Positions 13,081-25,253 of a stretch of 64,000 bases of DNA are shown in pieces. A program made the translations under genes and the position numbers. The DNA lies in contig JAALGY010000019.1 in the NCBI GenBank assembly GCA_032358165.1, positions 2,354,353 to 2,418,352 on the forward strand, given 5' to 3'. The stretch's first letter is position 1; each line of letters begins with the position of its first letter. Below the pieces are notes generated by a model. That model was not told where the DNA came from, searched no databases, and was given only the letters and a program-made list of their open reading frames with translations. The stretch is from Diplosphaera chodatii (taxonomy: Eukaryota > Chlorophyta > Trebouxiophyceae > Prasiolales > Stichococcaceae).

Positions 13081-16000
13081 ATGTCGCTGCGCCTGGCCCT
13101 GCCTGGCAACAGGACGCGACGTGGACCGCCGATGGTGGCCTTGTCGCTGGTGGCAGCGCTGCTGCTGACCTCCGCTTCCGCCGTGTCTGCAGCGCGCTTG
13201 GACGGAAAGGTCAAATGCAAAGGTGCGCCAGATCCATGAAAGGTGGCATGAGTGCATGGCAACCGAACAGCAGAGCGTCATAGTGCAATGAGAATAGTCT
13301 TTGGCACGGCGACTTCGACCGGATAACAGACATTTGACTCTGCAGCATGATATCATGCTGTGAAACTGCTGTCCAAACAACATTCCCCCGCGCCTGCAGG
13401 CATGACGGCTGCGCAGACGGGTCCAAGCGCACGAGCCCTGCTGGCTGGTGAGCTCACCCAGCTCGTGCGCATTGCTGACTGTGTTTTGCCTTGATTGCGA
13501 GTGAGTCTGCATGGCATGGTACCTCAGCATGTTGATGCTGCATGGTCGACGCTGCAGCCGCTGAACTTGACAACGGGTTTCGTGTCTGCCGTGTGCAGTG
13601 GTGCCGCCGCCAGCTACCGTAGCTTCCTGCGCCCAAGCCACCAAAGACGGCACCTACCTCCTGCTGTCCGTCTCGAGCCCGCCCGCGGAGGTGTACTGTG
13701 TGGCGGGCACAAAAAAGGCAGCCGCACAGACGTACCTGAAGCTGCCAGCCACCACCACAGCTGACCCGGTATGGCCTTCGCAGCGAGCAGGCAGCATATC
13801 ATCAGCACAAAAACTTGCTGATGCAAGGAGGGACCGGATCGCACGTGTATGCCTGCTCCAATAGGTGGTGAACTCGAACAGCATCCACTAGGTGCCCTTG
13901 AATGCCGACATGTACTAAGCTAGTTTCAGAGTTTTCAGACCTCATCTTACTGCCTTGCAGGCTGCCAACGTGTTCACCTTTTCCGACATTGTGAAGACCA
14001 CCTACACAGCGGTGAAGATCGACATCGCAGCGGACGGCAGCGTAACGGTCGACACCACGGACAAGAAGTTTGCAACGACTACCTTCCAGGCCTACCCCAT
14101 CAAGAGCTACCTGGTGGCGTTGAACTACGCTTCCGCCGCGACCTGCGCCCCACTGACTGCGCCCGGCACAGGTTCAGCCTGCTGGATCTCATCGCAGCAG
14201 CTCTGATTCCTGCATACAACGATAGTCCAGCATCAACTCATCGTGTCGAGAGAGCCAGCCACTTGCATCAACGTCGGTCGAAAGCTGCCTGGCTTGTCTT
14301 GAGGCAGCTCTGCTGCAGAGAGGCACTTTTTGCAGTCAGATGATGACTTGCGCGGGCATATCCGCTGGCTGCAGGCGTTGTTGACCTGACTGGCACGCCC
14401 TTCTTCGTCAAGCCAACTGCTTTTGGCACTACGCCCCCACCTGGCGTGACCTTCAGCCCAGGCAACTCCAAAGTCACTCTGGTGTCCACCGGCATGCCCT
14501 GCGGGTGAGCCTTCTGTCACAGCCACAGCAAGGACGAGTGCAGTGGTCCCGCCTGATGCTTGTCGTGAACACATCGTGCTTGCAGTGGCTGCTTGGTATG
14601 GAGTATGTTGATGCCGTTGCTGGCAGTGAAGGCAGGAAACCCTTGAGCTGCAGGCTGATCACCCCCAAGCCGGACTTCAGCAAGCTGCCGTTGGACGCCT
14701 GCGGCTCCGGCACCCTGCCGGGCAAACCGTGCAAGTGCCCCACGTCCTGCGCCCCGCCATCCACCTGCAAGGACGGCTCCTGCCATGAGATTTTGTGTCT
14801 CCAAAAGCCACTATAGAATAGTGCCATCTCTGTCGCAGCGTGTGCATGAGCAGCTGGAAAGTCACGCCAGGCAAGTAGCAGCGCACTGGCTTCTGCTGCT
14901 GAGGGGTGGTCCTGTTGACTGTTAGATGGAAGGCAGGTGCAAGCAAATCAAGACATGTGCTGCGGCTGTACTGCAGGCTGCCCGACGAACCTGCCACCTA
15001 GCTCCACCTGCTCTGCTCCGACCGAGGTGTGCCCTGTGGCGTCGTGCGCTACGCCGCTGGAGTGCCGGCCCAATGGTTTCGACAGTACGTGCGGTGAGGG
15101 CTGCCGTATGCCCATCAAATACGTTGCATGCGAGCCAGAGTTTGTCCCTAGAGCGGCTGGTCTGCAAAGTGCTCCAGTACAAGACGAGGTGCGACGAAGT
15201 ATGTGCGCGGTGCAGCCTGTCCGAAGGGTCTTGGCCTTGGCACGACCTGCTCTTCGGGGGAGGTCAGATGCCCCGTAGCGTGTGCTGCACCCCTGGAGTG
15301 CAAGGATAGCGGCGCTTGCGGTGAGCAGCCGGCAGCAGCGTATCATGCAGTAGCCTTGTTGACCGCGCTTTCGGTGCCGTGCTAGCGCTGTACCCAGCAT
15401 GCCCATGCGGCCGCTACAACGTTGACAGCACTGTGCTCTGCTGGTTCCAGGCTGCCCAGCTGCGTCCATTCAGCCTGGGGCCGCTTGCACCGGCTGTGCC
15501 GACAGCTGCGCTGCGCCTGCAACATGTGCCGGCAATCAATGCAGGGAGTGGCTGGCGGGCTCACGTGTTTGCCGCTCGCCTGCACATGTCTGTCTGGCTA
15601 CATTGACATCCAGCTGACCGAGTCAAGAGGCACAACTGCAGGCTGCGTGCCTGCCGCTGGACATGTACCATGCACTGCACCTCAAAAATGTCTCACAAAT
15701 GTCACAATGTGCATCACATTCGGCCAATGACGTGACGCCGTGCTCAGCGTGGTTTGCAGCCTGCCCCACGGGCCTTCCGGCAAGCCAACGCTGCTCGGCA
15801 TGCCCTAACTCCTGCGCTGCACCCTTGGAGTGCAGTGCCGATGGAAATTGCGGTGAGCGCTGGCGTGCCTGGCAAGTCATGCATGTTGCTGCCATACATG
15901 TTGACACCCTGCTGGCCACGCTGGCGTTGGACCTCTAGGTTAGCCGGGCAAGTGTCGTTGGGCTGCCACCCCTCTCAACCCTACTGTGTATCTTGTTGTT

Positions 16001-19000
16001 CTACAGGCTGCCCGAGCGGCCTCGGCCTTGGCAAGACTTGCTCCTCTGGGGGCGCAATCTGCTCCTCAGCGTGCGCTGCGCCCCTGGAGTGCGGCACCGG
16101 CGGACTCTGCGGTGAGGGTTGGCCTTGGCAGCTCTACACTGCAGCATTTGCTTGCGCTGTCTGGGCACCTTCTCTGCTTGCCAGGTGCTGCTCTCTGCTT
16201 GCTCATTAAACTTGCACACCGTGCTCAATAAGAGGGAACGCCTTACTGCTACACCTACACTGCATGCAGGCTGCCCTATTGCCCCAATCCAGCCGGGCGG
16301 CAATTGCACCGTCTGCAGTGGCAGCTGCGCGGCACCTGCTACCTGTGTCGACAATCAGTGCAGTAAGTAACATCCTCGCCTGTCTGCTACGCACCTGCAC
16401 CTATGTGTCAAAAAATTCCGTTCAGGCTGTTATGCCAAAATGTGACGACTGCAGCTCCGCACTCCTGTTGGCGCATGAACAACCAGATAGACAGCAAATG
16501 GTGGACAGATGATGCATGAAGCACTTGTGTCTTATCTTTGACTCAGCGTTGAAAAGCACTCGACTGTTCCGCAGCCTGCCCGACGGGCGTGGTGGGGCTT
16601 GGCCAGTCGTGCTCGGGGTGTCCAGCAGCTTGCGCCTCACCCTTTGAGTGCGGCGACGGAAAGTGCGGTGAGCTCTGGCGCTACGATGCACCCCTGCATG
16701 CTGACATGCAAGCAAGCGCCCTCAAGCAGCATTCGACATGGAGAGCAGCCGAGCAGTGTTCATGTGCTGCTGCCCCTGCCGCATCCAACATGTTACTGCT
16801 CGTTCTGCAGCCTGCCCAAGCGCCCTTGGCCCTGGCCAGACCTGCTCCACGGCCAGTGGGACATGCGAATGCGCTGCAGCCCTGGAGTGCGGCTATGAAG
16901 GCACCTGCGGTGAGGCCTGGCTTCAACCAGCACCTCCGAAATACAGGCATAGAGCATTTGCCATTGCACTTTCGGTATTCACGCTGATCAAACTCTGGCC
17001 ATGCTGACCACACTTGTTGTTGCCGAGCGGCTGTTTTGGCGGGACATCATCAGCTGTCGCTGATTAGCCACCCAAGGTCTTTCAGTGACGACGCTTGTGC
17101 ACTGTGCTGCAGAGTGTGGATTCCTCCGTGGGCTTGGCAGTACCTGCCGCACTGCGAATGGGGAATGCGGCGGGTCTATAAGTTGCGACTTCGGTTTGGA
17201 GTGCAATACCGACAACACGTGTGGTAAGTCAAATGACTTGTGTGTGGAACTGCAACTCTCCTACAAAATGATGGTACGCCACCCGCTCTGTTGACAAGCC
17301 GCTTGCACTTTCGATAGACTCCTGCACTCACAATCGCAACAGCTAATGACACCGGTGTTCAGGGGCAAATGGCAAACCCTGTGCCGATTTGCAGGTTGCC
17401 CTGCGCGTACGCCAGGACCCAACGAACAATGTTTTAAGCGATGCCCATGCACCTACTCCTCACCAAACCAACCGCCACAGCTTGTTGAATGCGCCGGGCC
17501 CACATGTGAGTCAAGTTCACATACACTAGTCAGCACCTGCAGCTTGGTATTACAGCGTTCGCCAGGATCTATGCTAGGAATTCTCAGTGCTGCTACTACC
17601 AATTGACGTTGCCGTTGCAACCGGCTTGGCATCATATCTCGCCGCCCACCGCTCACTGTGGGTCCGCACCCTGACTAGCACAGGCCCAGTACCTGTAGTA
17701 ACGTGTTTCCACGGCGACAACCTGCTGACGGTGCGGCGCCGAGCATCTGGCGCCGCCGTCCCGCTTCGCATTGCCGAAGCCGCGCCCGGCGACACCATCC
17801 TGGTGCGCCCTGCAATGCACCCACAGCCGCTGCCAGTTCCCACAGCAGACGCCATGCAGCAGCACTGCTTCGGGTACATGAGCTACTACACCCCACCATG
17901 CTAGCCACTTTTTGGAAATGTATAAAAGCAACCTGCCTGGCGAGATGTAGACGTATGATTGGTGCTGCCTGATTTACACAGGCTGTTGCTGACGACGGCA
18001 AGCTGGTGTGGTCCCCAATCACGGTCATGAAGTCATTCAGACCCGACCTGCCGGCTGTGCCATACCTCCGCATGACCACAGCTACTGGCCAGGAACGACC
18101 GCTGTCCAGCCCAATGGCCTTGCTGGCACAAAGACATCTGCTGTACAGAGTCACGCCTGCTTTGTGCATTCCCTGGCATAGCAGCACCGACCCCATCTGG
18201 ACAATGCCTTTTGTGGCCGATTGCAGGTGTTGACAGTGACACCCAACCACATTATGTACCGCGCCCCAGCGGACCCAACCAACAATGCCAGCTTTGCCGA
18301 GCGGCAGGCCATTGCTGCCGGCGACCTCAAGGTGCCATTGGAGTCGTCGTGCATTCTGCACTGCATTTGTGCCTCTGCTGCCATGCAGTGTTGCAGGGCA
18401 TCCCTGCCCTGCAGACGCCTTTCACCTCCATGCTCCTCACTGCCAGCTTCACAATGCGAGCTTGAGTGTATAACATCGCATGCTGCCACCCTCACGCCAG
18501 GTGGGCGACCAGATGTACGTGCAGCCGCCAGGCGCGACGGTAGTGGTGGCCAGCGACATCACTTCCATCTCGCCGCTCATGCTGGCCACAGCCTTCAACG
18601 CCCACACCGTGCTGGGTGAGCAGCTGCTGTGCTGAGCTGCACATGGACAGACGTCCTGACATAGGTTTGCTGCACATTGGCAGACGTCCTGACATAGGTT
18701 TGCTGCAGCCGAACTGCTCAGCTTGCCAGCTGATAACCGTAACATCCGATTGGCATTGGCTGCAGGCAATGCCCTGGTGGAAGGTGTGGTGGCCTCAAAC
18801 TTCGGCATCGATGACCATCTGCCGGTGGCGGACACCTTTGCGGTGAAGCACGCAGCTGGGGCCAAGATGCGGCTGGCGCATCAAGCCGCGCCGCAGCTGC
18901 TGCGCCTGCTGCACGCCTGGCGCCTGCTGACGCCTCTGCATAATGGCATCAGCGCCATTGGCAAACAGGTGACTTGAGCTCCTTGAGTGCTTTGTAGCAC

Positions 19001-19426
19001 GCACACGTACACCGTCAATGATACTGCTCACTTTTTGTCGGATGTGGTTCGAGTCGATGAGGATGTGCGCTGACCAGCTGGCAGCTGTGCCCAAATGGAT
19101 TAGCTTGCTCATATCGGGCCTGCCTGCTGCCTTCTGCTGGGTCCGTCTCCCTACACTGACAGAGATGATTCCTACACACACAGGCTGACATCATGGCGCA
19201 GAGCACGTCCTTCACGCACCGCATGGCTGGCCGCGTTGTGAGCTTCCTGTGGAACCGCGTGCCAGCCGCTCTGGAGCTTGCCCTGGCCAGAAGAGGCTCA
19301 CCATCAGCGGGCGTGCCATATGAGCCACGCAAGACAGTCAGCATGGGCAGTGATGTAGTGACTGTCGGCGTTGCCGGTCCCATGGGAGCAGCAGCAGCAG
19401 CACTGGCCTCGGGTGCCTCGATGTGA
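13081..19426 (+). CDS. Secreted GON / six-Cys-repeat / Hedgehog-type Hint protein, copy A (21 exons, three donors damaged)
   Basis: Exons: 13081-13222, 13599-13768, 13961-14171, 14375-14504, 14654-14784, 14977-15093, 15216-15320, 15451-15543, 15760-15852, 16007-16111, 16270-16362, 16575-16667, 16811-16909, 17113-17223, 17395-17505, 17684-17802, 17982-18092, 18227-18331, 18501-18615, 18766-18968, 19184-19426; 899 residues if all are joined. Order: signal peptide (VALSLVAALLLTSASAVSA); GON-like domain in exons 2-5 (DGTYLLL, VYC, KFATT, DLTGTPFFV, PCG); ten six-cysteine repeats, one per exon 6-15; Hint domain in exons 16-21 (CFHGD nucleophile block, TPNH block, VVASNFG block). The start is the ATG shared with copy B; an upstream in-frame ATG at 13048 is also possible. 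The donors of exons 5 (AT), 8 (GG) and 17 (GA) have lost GT, so this copy may be a recent pseudogene or mis-spliced. Likely role, by analogy with Hedgehog: an extracellular protein whose C-terminal part releases the N-terminal part by self-cleavage. Confidence 0.75.
14977..17505 (+). repeat. Array of ten six-cysteine repeats, one exon each (copy A)
   Basis: Exons 6-15 measure 117, 105, 93, 93, 105, 93, 93, 99, 111 and 111 bp. All are multiples of three, and all begin and end in phase 1, so any can be duplicated or skipped without changing frame. The typical pattern is [G/A]CPxGLGLGxxC...C...CAxPLEC....CG. A higher-order period of three is visible: exons 7 and 10 share GLGLG, exons 8 and 11 share IQPG and APATC, exons 9 and 12 share ACPTG. 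Confidence 0.9.
17684..19426 (+). other. Hedgehog-type Hint (Hog) domain, copy A
   Basis: Six exons. Block order follows the Hint fold: CFHGDNLLTV (first Cys is the nucleophile), APGDTIL, GKLVWSP, LTVTPNH (the T-x-x-H motif), then VEGVVASNFG, which corresponds to the VxGVxASCYA block of Hedgehog, and a helical tail HQAAPQLLRLLHAW like the AFAPLRL tail of Hedgehog. The Cys of the Hedgehog ASCY block is Asn here. Introns interrupt the domain at phases 0, 0, 0, 1 and 0. Confidence 0.85.
18640..18705. repeat. 33-bp tandem duplication in an intron of Hint gene A
   Basis: Two 33-bp units (18640-18672 and 18673-18705), each ending GACATAGGTTTGCTG. Unit B has a single copy at the matching place, so the duplication arose after the segmental duplication. 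Confidence 0.8.
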
Positions 19427-19956
19427 TTGCACGATCCACACGGGCAACGTGCTGGACTGTGCTTTCTTGCATTTTGAAGCTCGCAGATGCACAATCAAAC
19501 AACGTCACTAGATCACCAGCTGTCAGCAGAATGTCTTGATGTTGCATTGTTGCTGTCTCAAGCGCCACACTCTCTTGCACATGCACTGCTGTTGTGATAC
19601 TGACGACAACAATCAAAGTGTGTTTGCAATGTTGCTTGTTGTGATATGTATACTGGCGCAAACTTGCTACGGCTGCCTTACAGTTTCGACTGGGTGCCAC
19701 TGCAAATGCTGTTATCCAGCACGGTTCAGATCAAAATCTCCTCTGCCAAAGCCTTGTGATATGAAGCCTGCCTGCAGATGCTTGAACCCCTGCTGGCCCG
19801 CAATCACTGCAATCACTGCCGCATATGGTTCCTGCCATGACGACGGATACAGATAACGGATGCGCCCAGCGTTTGCTGCCAGATTGCTTCCCTATACAGT
19901 AGCCTTTCAGCACTTCGGTTGACTTGGCCTACTTCCTTGGGCTGCACTCGAATGCT
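19427..19956. other. Convergent spacer of unit A
   Basis: Lies between the Hint gene stop and the end of the exchanger pseudogene, and aligns with 31032-31553. The position of the TGTAA found in unit B (31311) reads TGCAA here (19701-19705). No coding frame is supported. Confidence 0.5.
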
Positions 19957-22900
19957 TCACTGCCAGCCCAGGAACGTGTCCAGCCCCCACACCAGCCCCA
20001 GCGCCCCGAGGAACAGCGCCAGCGCTGCGGGGCCCATTCAGGCTGGCAGCGTTGCGCGGGTGCCGCCGACAGCCAATCAGCGCGGTCACACCTGTCACAG
20101 ACACGACAGCATGCTGTGTATCATACGGAGCTGTCAGCGGCAGCTGCCTGACTGCATTAGCAAGCGGTGGAGGCCTGGGCCTGTGTCTGTGTGCCTGCAG
20201 GTCTGGTTGACAAGACACGCAATGACACCAGGATGCGGGTTCAGCAAAGTGTCCACAGGCCTGGGCTCACCCATGATGGCGGTGACCTCGCTGCTGTACA
20301 CCCAGTCCAGGTGCTGCGCCGACACCACCAACAGGAAAGCCCAGGCACAGGGTGTTGTTCATCGTGACCTGCGTAATGGATGTCCTGCTGTCGAGAGTTG
20401 CACCGCGCAGCACAGGCCTGGCACTGCAGGACATGGACTGCAGCCACGAAAGTGCGAGCAAGGCCGAGCTCCAAGCAGCCAGCTGATACTCATGTATGCG
20501 ACTGCACAACTCACCGCGCCATACACCTGCACCAGTCATGCCATGGTTCGGCCACATGGCCAGACGGGTCCAGAAATGGGTACTGCGCTGTGGGATCTGA
20601 CGCAGCATAGAGTGCGCTGCTGCATCATGAAGTAGTGCAGCACATGCAACCCACAGAAGGCCACCTGGACGAAGGTGAGGGAGGCGTCACGCTGCGGATT
20701 GCGCGCCGTAAAATTCAGTGACGACAGCAAGTCGCTCGCATTGCGGCGTCAGCATGAAGCCCACAAAGAAAGCCGGGACCCGGCTGGCCTGCATGACACA
20801 CACACCCTGACCTGTATTTGGCAAGCACAGGGCAGCTGCTGGCTGGCAGGTCTTGTGGCGCCTGTTCTGGCAGCGGCAGAGAACCACATGCTTCAAGTTT
20901 CCGATGGTACACTGCAAGCAGATATCACCACCGCTACACATATGCATACAAACTCACCTGTGACAGCTCCCAAAGCGCATCCACTAGGGGTCTGAAAATG
21001 CTGCGCAGATGGCCAGGCCGCCCCCCATGCCGGCCACAGCCCGTATGAGACTCTGTCGCTTCGTCGGCGACTCTGCTCCTTCCTCCGCTTCCTCATTGCC
21101 GTCATCTGCGGCCGCTGCGCTGCCGCCATCGGCACTGCACTCAGTCTGAGAACTGCAGGCAGTAGCGCGAGTTTGATGGGACGGGCGCACACAGTTGGCG
21201 ATGGCAGCTCTTGCATGCCGTTGGACTCACAAGGTGACATAGGGCAGCTTGCTGACAAGCAGGGTGCGGCACCTGGCCAGCGTGCTGCCGCTGCTGCTGC
21301 CGCCGCCTGCCACATGCGCGTCCTTTGCCTGCACCCACCTGCAGGAACCCAATCGGCATGCTGGGTCGATCGACCACAGAGTACAGCCTGCTTAATGCTG
21401 CTGCCAAGCCTGCAGTCCTGGTCATGCACTGCAGGCTCACAGCAGGCGCAGCGGGCAGGCCGCCTGACGGCTGGAAACCCAAAGCAGCAACAGCAGCTAC
21501 TTCGCAAGCGCCGCGTCAAACTCCTGTTTCATGACGTGCTTGTCGGAGCCCGGATCCAGCTCCTCGAGCCGGAAGCGCAGCTTGCCCCCTGCATTCCTCA
21601 GCTGCGCAGCCGTCGCCACCTGCAGCTCCTCCAGCATCGCGCCCAGCTCGGCTGCAGGTGGGCACAAATCCGATGTTGATGTTTGCTGGTCGCTGCATTC
21701 TGCAACACGGGGCGCACGAGCTGCTGTGCAGTCATTGTCATGGCCTTCCTGTTCGACACTTGCTGCAGCTGTGTGGAGTCTGCACTGCCAGAACAAACGC
21801 AACAGCATGCTGGACCTCGGTCAGTGCAGCCGCTGGAGAGATGCGCTGCCGTTGCCGCCTGGCAGCTGCGATGCGCCGCTCCTGCAGCTCTGGGCACCAA
21901 CATCTGCCCCAGACGAATGCAGGGGACCCTCATCTCCGCCTCCGACTCTCTGGCTCATGCTGAGTGTGTGCAGGTGGGAACACAGCAGCTGTCAGCTATG
22001 ACGGTAGGAGTCCTGGGCAGCATACTACAGGGAACAGCGGCTGCCCCGATGAGGTGCTGGTAGACCCCTCACTCGATAAGCGCAGCAGGCGACCAGCGTC
22101 AGCATGCATGCCCCACAAACTTTGGCTGGCCCAGTGCAGCGCTGGACGTGCCTACTGTGCTTGTGTGAGCAGAACACACCTGCACGAAGCCGCACAGCAG
22201 CGCAGTGGCCACCATGATGCGGGCGCCCGACCGCGCGTCCGCGTCAGTGGTCACCCGTGTAGCGACCCAGTCCCCAGACCGCGTCAGCATCCTGTCCACA
22301 GCCACGTCCTGCAGGGACACAGAAACACCGCCCAGTCACCAAAAGGCAAGATTTTGACAGGCAACGCGTGCCCCTAGGCACATCAACTCAGCACGACCAT
22401 GTGTGCCATTGGGCCTGGGCTGCGCGCCTCGCCAATTCGTTGCCTGGCTGATGAGCTACCGCTGCTAGGAGTCAGCCCTATCTGAACCCCCAAACCCTAA
22501 ATGTTGCTGTGCGGCCACTCACCTGCGCGTCCAGGTCGCAGCAGCCGGCGAGCACGGAGCCGCCCCACGCCAGCGTAAGCAGCATCACCGTGCTGCCCGC
22601 CAGCGTGCCCAGCCCCACCGCCACCTGCGGATCAGCCCATCCATCTTGAACGCTCTTGCACGAGCATTGGGGCTGCAAGGACAGCTGCTGATGCAGTCTC
22701 GCGGCCAGAGCGGCTGCATGTGCTCAACAGCCTGCCCGCCAGCCGCTTGCAGTGCTGATCGGCGCACCTGTGCGACCACTTCTCGGCTGCCGCCGAGGCC
22801 CGTCACCGCGGCAATCAGCGCATCTGGAAGCGCGTCCAGCAACACAGCACCAGGCCTGCAATTCCATGAGAGCTTTGGACTCGAGAACGGGTCTGCCGTC

Positions 22901-23541
22901 CGCTGACGAAAGGCGTCAAAGCAGAGCAACCCCCACATCGGCGCCTTGCATGCGGCAAGGCTGTGCCATTCACCACAGAACACATACACACCCTTGAAGA
23001 TACTGCACCGATGAGGCGCGGGTCCAGGATCTCCAGCAGCAGCTCGGAGCCGTTGGCCAGGATGTTGGCGCCGCTCAGGATGACGTACCCAAACGTGAGC
23101 ACCTGCACAGCAGTGTCCACAGACATTGGGTGCACTGGTCATATGCGAGTGACGCATGTACCTATGTTTCTGTGTTTGGCTCGCTGCGAGCGCATTGCCC
23201 TTTAGCGGGGCATGGCTGTGTATAGCATCACACCTGCAGGATTGCGGGAGGACCAGATCCAGGTGCAGCGGGCCCATAACGGCTTCGAGTGCTCGCGTGA
23301 GCGCCAGCTGCCAGGTCAGCTGTAGGTGGGAGGTGCCGCAATAGGTTCCTGAGAGCTCCGCCAGTGCTGTTGCCTGTGATGGCTCAGCGCTGCTTGGATC
23401 AACGTATAGCTGCTGCGGCAGCAGTAGTGGCACGGCAGCAGCTTGGAGCAAGCTCGGCCACGAAGCGCAATCCATCTGTGTGAGCTGGAGTCTTGGCAGC
23501 GCGCGTTGCTGTCGCACCGCAGCACGACGCCACTGCCTCAA
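19957..23541 (-). pseudogene. NCL-type EF-hand cation exchanger, degraded copy A
   Basis: Paralogue of the intact exchanger at 31554-35536. Exon remnants are recognisable in the same order, including the 12-nt microexon (20515-20526). Lesions: the first exon ends one nucleotide out of frame (near 23232); the exon for the sixth block has lost its first half (near 22060-22110); the first EF-hand exon is missing (21690-21800); a one-base deletion after FSDP creates an in-frame TAG (near 20985); the second alpha repeat has a deletion (near 20735); and the last exon has a two-base deletion (near 20070). The second EF loop reads DPGSDKHVMKQE and is also degenerate. It cannot encode a working exchanger. 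Confidence 0.85.
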
Positions 23542-25253
23542 GTTGATTCACATGATACCGCCCTGTACATACCATGCATAGCATCACACATGCTGCTTGA
23601 CGTGATTGTTGCAGCCGATGTTCCAGCCTTGGAGACCTGATGACACCTGTTGTTGTGCCGTCACATCCCGACCTGTCCATCCGGGCTTCCATCTTCCTCA
23701 GCTTCCATATCAAGCAAAAGGGCTCACGCTCACGTAATGACCCGCATGTCACGACATTTCCTCCACTGCCACATCAGCTGGGCTAATCACGCTTTAGTCA
23801 AACTGCGACGCGTGCTGCAGCCAGCGAACATTGCACGTCAGTCTGTGCTCCACGGTGGACAGCTGTGCCACACACGTCTTAAGGCGGACACGCGTCTGCT
23901 GAACAGAGACGTGCTTGAACTGCACACTTCGCTGTTGCTCCTCACAGAAGCACGGCAGGTTGGCAGTGGCAGCTCGCGGCTTTGTCTGACGGCAAGCATC
24001 AGCAGGCTTCTGCAGCTTGCGCGCCGTTCATCAGCAAGACGTGCCAGCGCCGTCACCGTCTCCCTATCTGCGGTGGGCACTCACCTGAGTCGCAATCAAG
24101 ATGCTGTCCTGAGACGTGATTCACCAACAGGTCCCCGCTCCCACCAGACGCCGCCGCACTGCGCTCGCAACGCCTAGGCATGCTTTGCGTCCAGCGCGCT
24201 GCGGTCCGATCGTGGATCAGCGGGCGGCTGGGCGCTAAGGTTACAGGCACGCCGCGTGCCGCTGCGGATCTGTACGAACACCGCAGCGCCCGGTTGCTCC
24301 GTCAGCTCAAGAAAGCAGTTCGCGGCCGCCTGACGTACCTTACTGTGGTCTGAATCATTTGCGGGGAATGTCTTTCTCGACAATGTGTGGGACCTGCCAC
24401 AGTCAGCGCGTCTGGCACAGCTGGCATCAGCTTCCGTCCATGCGTCTACAGTCGGAACAAGCAGAATATCTCCAGGCAGGTGCCATGCGGTACAGCATGT
24501 CACGCAGATCGAGAAGGTAATACAGCTCCTGAGAGGGCATAAGTTGCTACAGGTCGGTCGGGTTCGAATCGAAGAAGCTGAGCGACTCAAACTGGCGGTG
24601 ATGACCAAGCCCATGTCGAGCTCAGCACGTTTGCAAGCGGCTGTAGATCCAGCCGTGTAGTCATGTCACAAGCAGTGTGAGAGCAGTGAAGACACATGAC
24701 GCGACGTCAGGCATGATTGTAGGTTGGCTTGCCCAGTCGAATCAGGGTGTGTGATCATTTGATCACGAGGGATCTCATGAGGGTGATGTGCGAGGTCTAG
24801 GGACCTTAGATGCCAGCCAAGGACGCCTTCGTTAGCCGCGCGTTCACGAAGTTGTGGCGCTCGATGCAGCGCGAGGCGCAACCCACGGTGTATCCCAGCA
24901 GGCTCTGCGCTGCTTGAGTGGCATCAGCAGTGCGGCGCAAAGACGATGCAGTAGTGCTGTGCATTCGAGCCCATGGCACACCGACAGCGAAGCACCGTCA
25001 CAGCCTGAGACAGCGGCATGATGTCATATCTCCGTGCACCTTTGCCTCCCGCCGCGGTGACCCAGCCCCTCCTCTGGATCACACATTCAGTGTGGCGCGG
25101 CAGATGGTGCGCACGTAACAGCTGCGATGCGGCAGCGATCACATGCTGGCGTCTGATTGCGTTGAGATCGGTTTGGCAGGGTCAGTGCATCCAGGCAGGT
25201 TGTCAACACTGCTCATCAGGCATGGGCATGTGCTCACAGGTGCTACCACCGCC
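23542..25253. other. Intergenic segment before Hint gene B
   Basis: Holds the junction between the two duplication units (near 23667) and the upstream segment shared with 10747-12170. Apart from the relic at 24450-24615 no gene is supported. No TATA motif is seen near the Hint gene B start. Confidence 0.5.
24450..24615 (-). pseudogene. Coding relic, copy B (unknown family)
   Basis: Counterpart of 11513-11701. The shared peptide LRDM-YR-APA-RYSAC is kept, but a TAG replaces the CAG codon just upstream that is open in copy A. The frame is therefore broken here. Function unknown. Confidence 0.4.

Larger units (their letters stand above)
10747..23666. repeat. Tandem segmental duplication, unit A (about 12.9 kb)
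   Basis: The block resembles 23667-35710 in the same order and orientation: an upstream intergenic segment (for example GGCTCACGCTCACGTAATGA near 10791 and 23706), the Hint gene, a convergent spacer and the reverse-strand exchanger. Exons match almost base for base and introns remain alignable in many places. Unit A carries more damage: the exchanger is a pseudogene, three Hint-gene donors are lost, a MITE-like element is inserted, and the TGTAA at the Hint-gene 3' end reads TGCAA. Boundaries are approximate. Confidence 0.9.

Noticed and set aside
13030..13653. 207-residue reverse-strand frame over the first exons of Hint gene A
   Set aside because: It crosses exon and intron sequence of the forward gene, has low-complexity His/Arg/Gln content, and the matching unit B frame differs in sequence.
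14785..14976. AT-AC (U12-type) intron explaining the AT donor of copy A exon 5
   Set aside because: The sequence ATGAGATTTT does not fit the U12 donor consensus ATATCCTT, the intron ends in AG, and copy B has GT at the same place. Donor mutation is the simpler reading.
14977..17505. CRISPR array (regularly spaced repeats)
   Set aside because: Repeats are coding exons with splice sites and Cys codons, spaced unevenly in a eukaryotic gene.
17684..19426. Intein rather than Hedgehog-type Hint domain
   Set aside because: There is no C-terminal extein-like continuation with HN-C/S/T. The ASNFG block and the following helical tail match Hedgehog, and the domain ends the protein.
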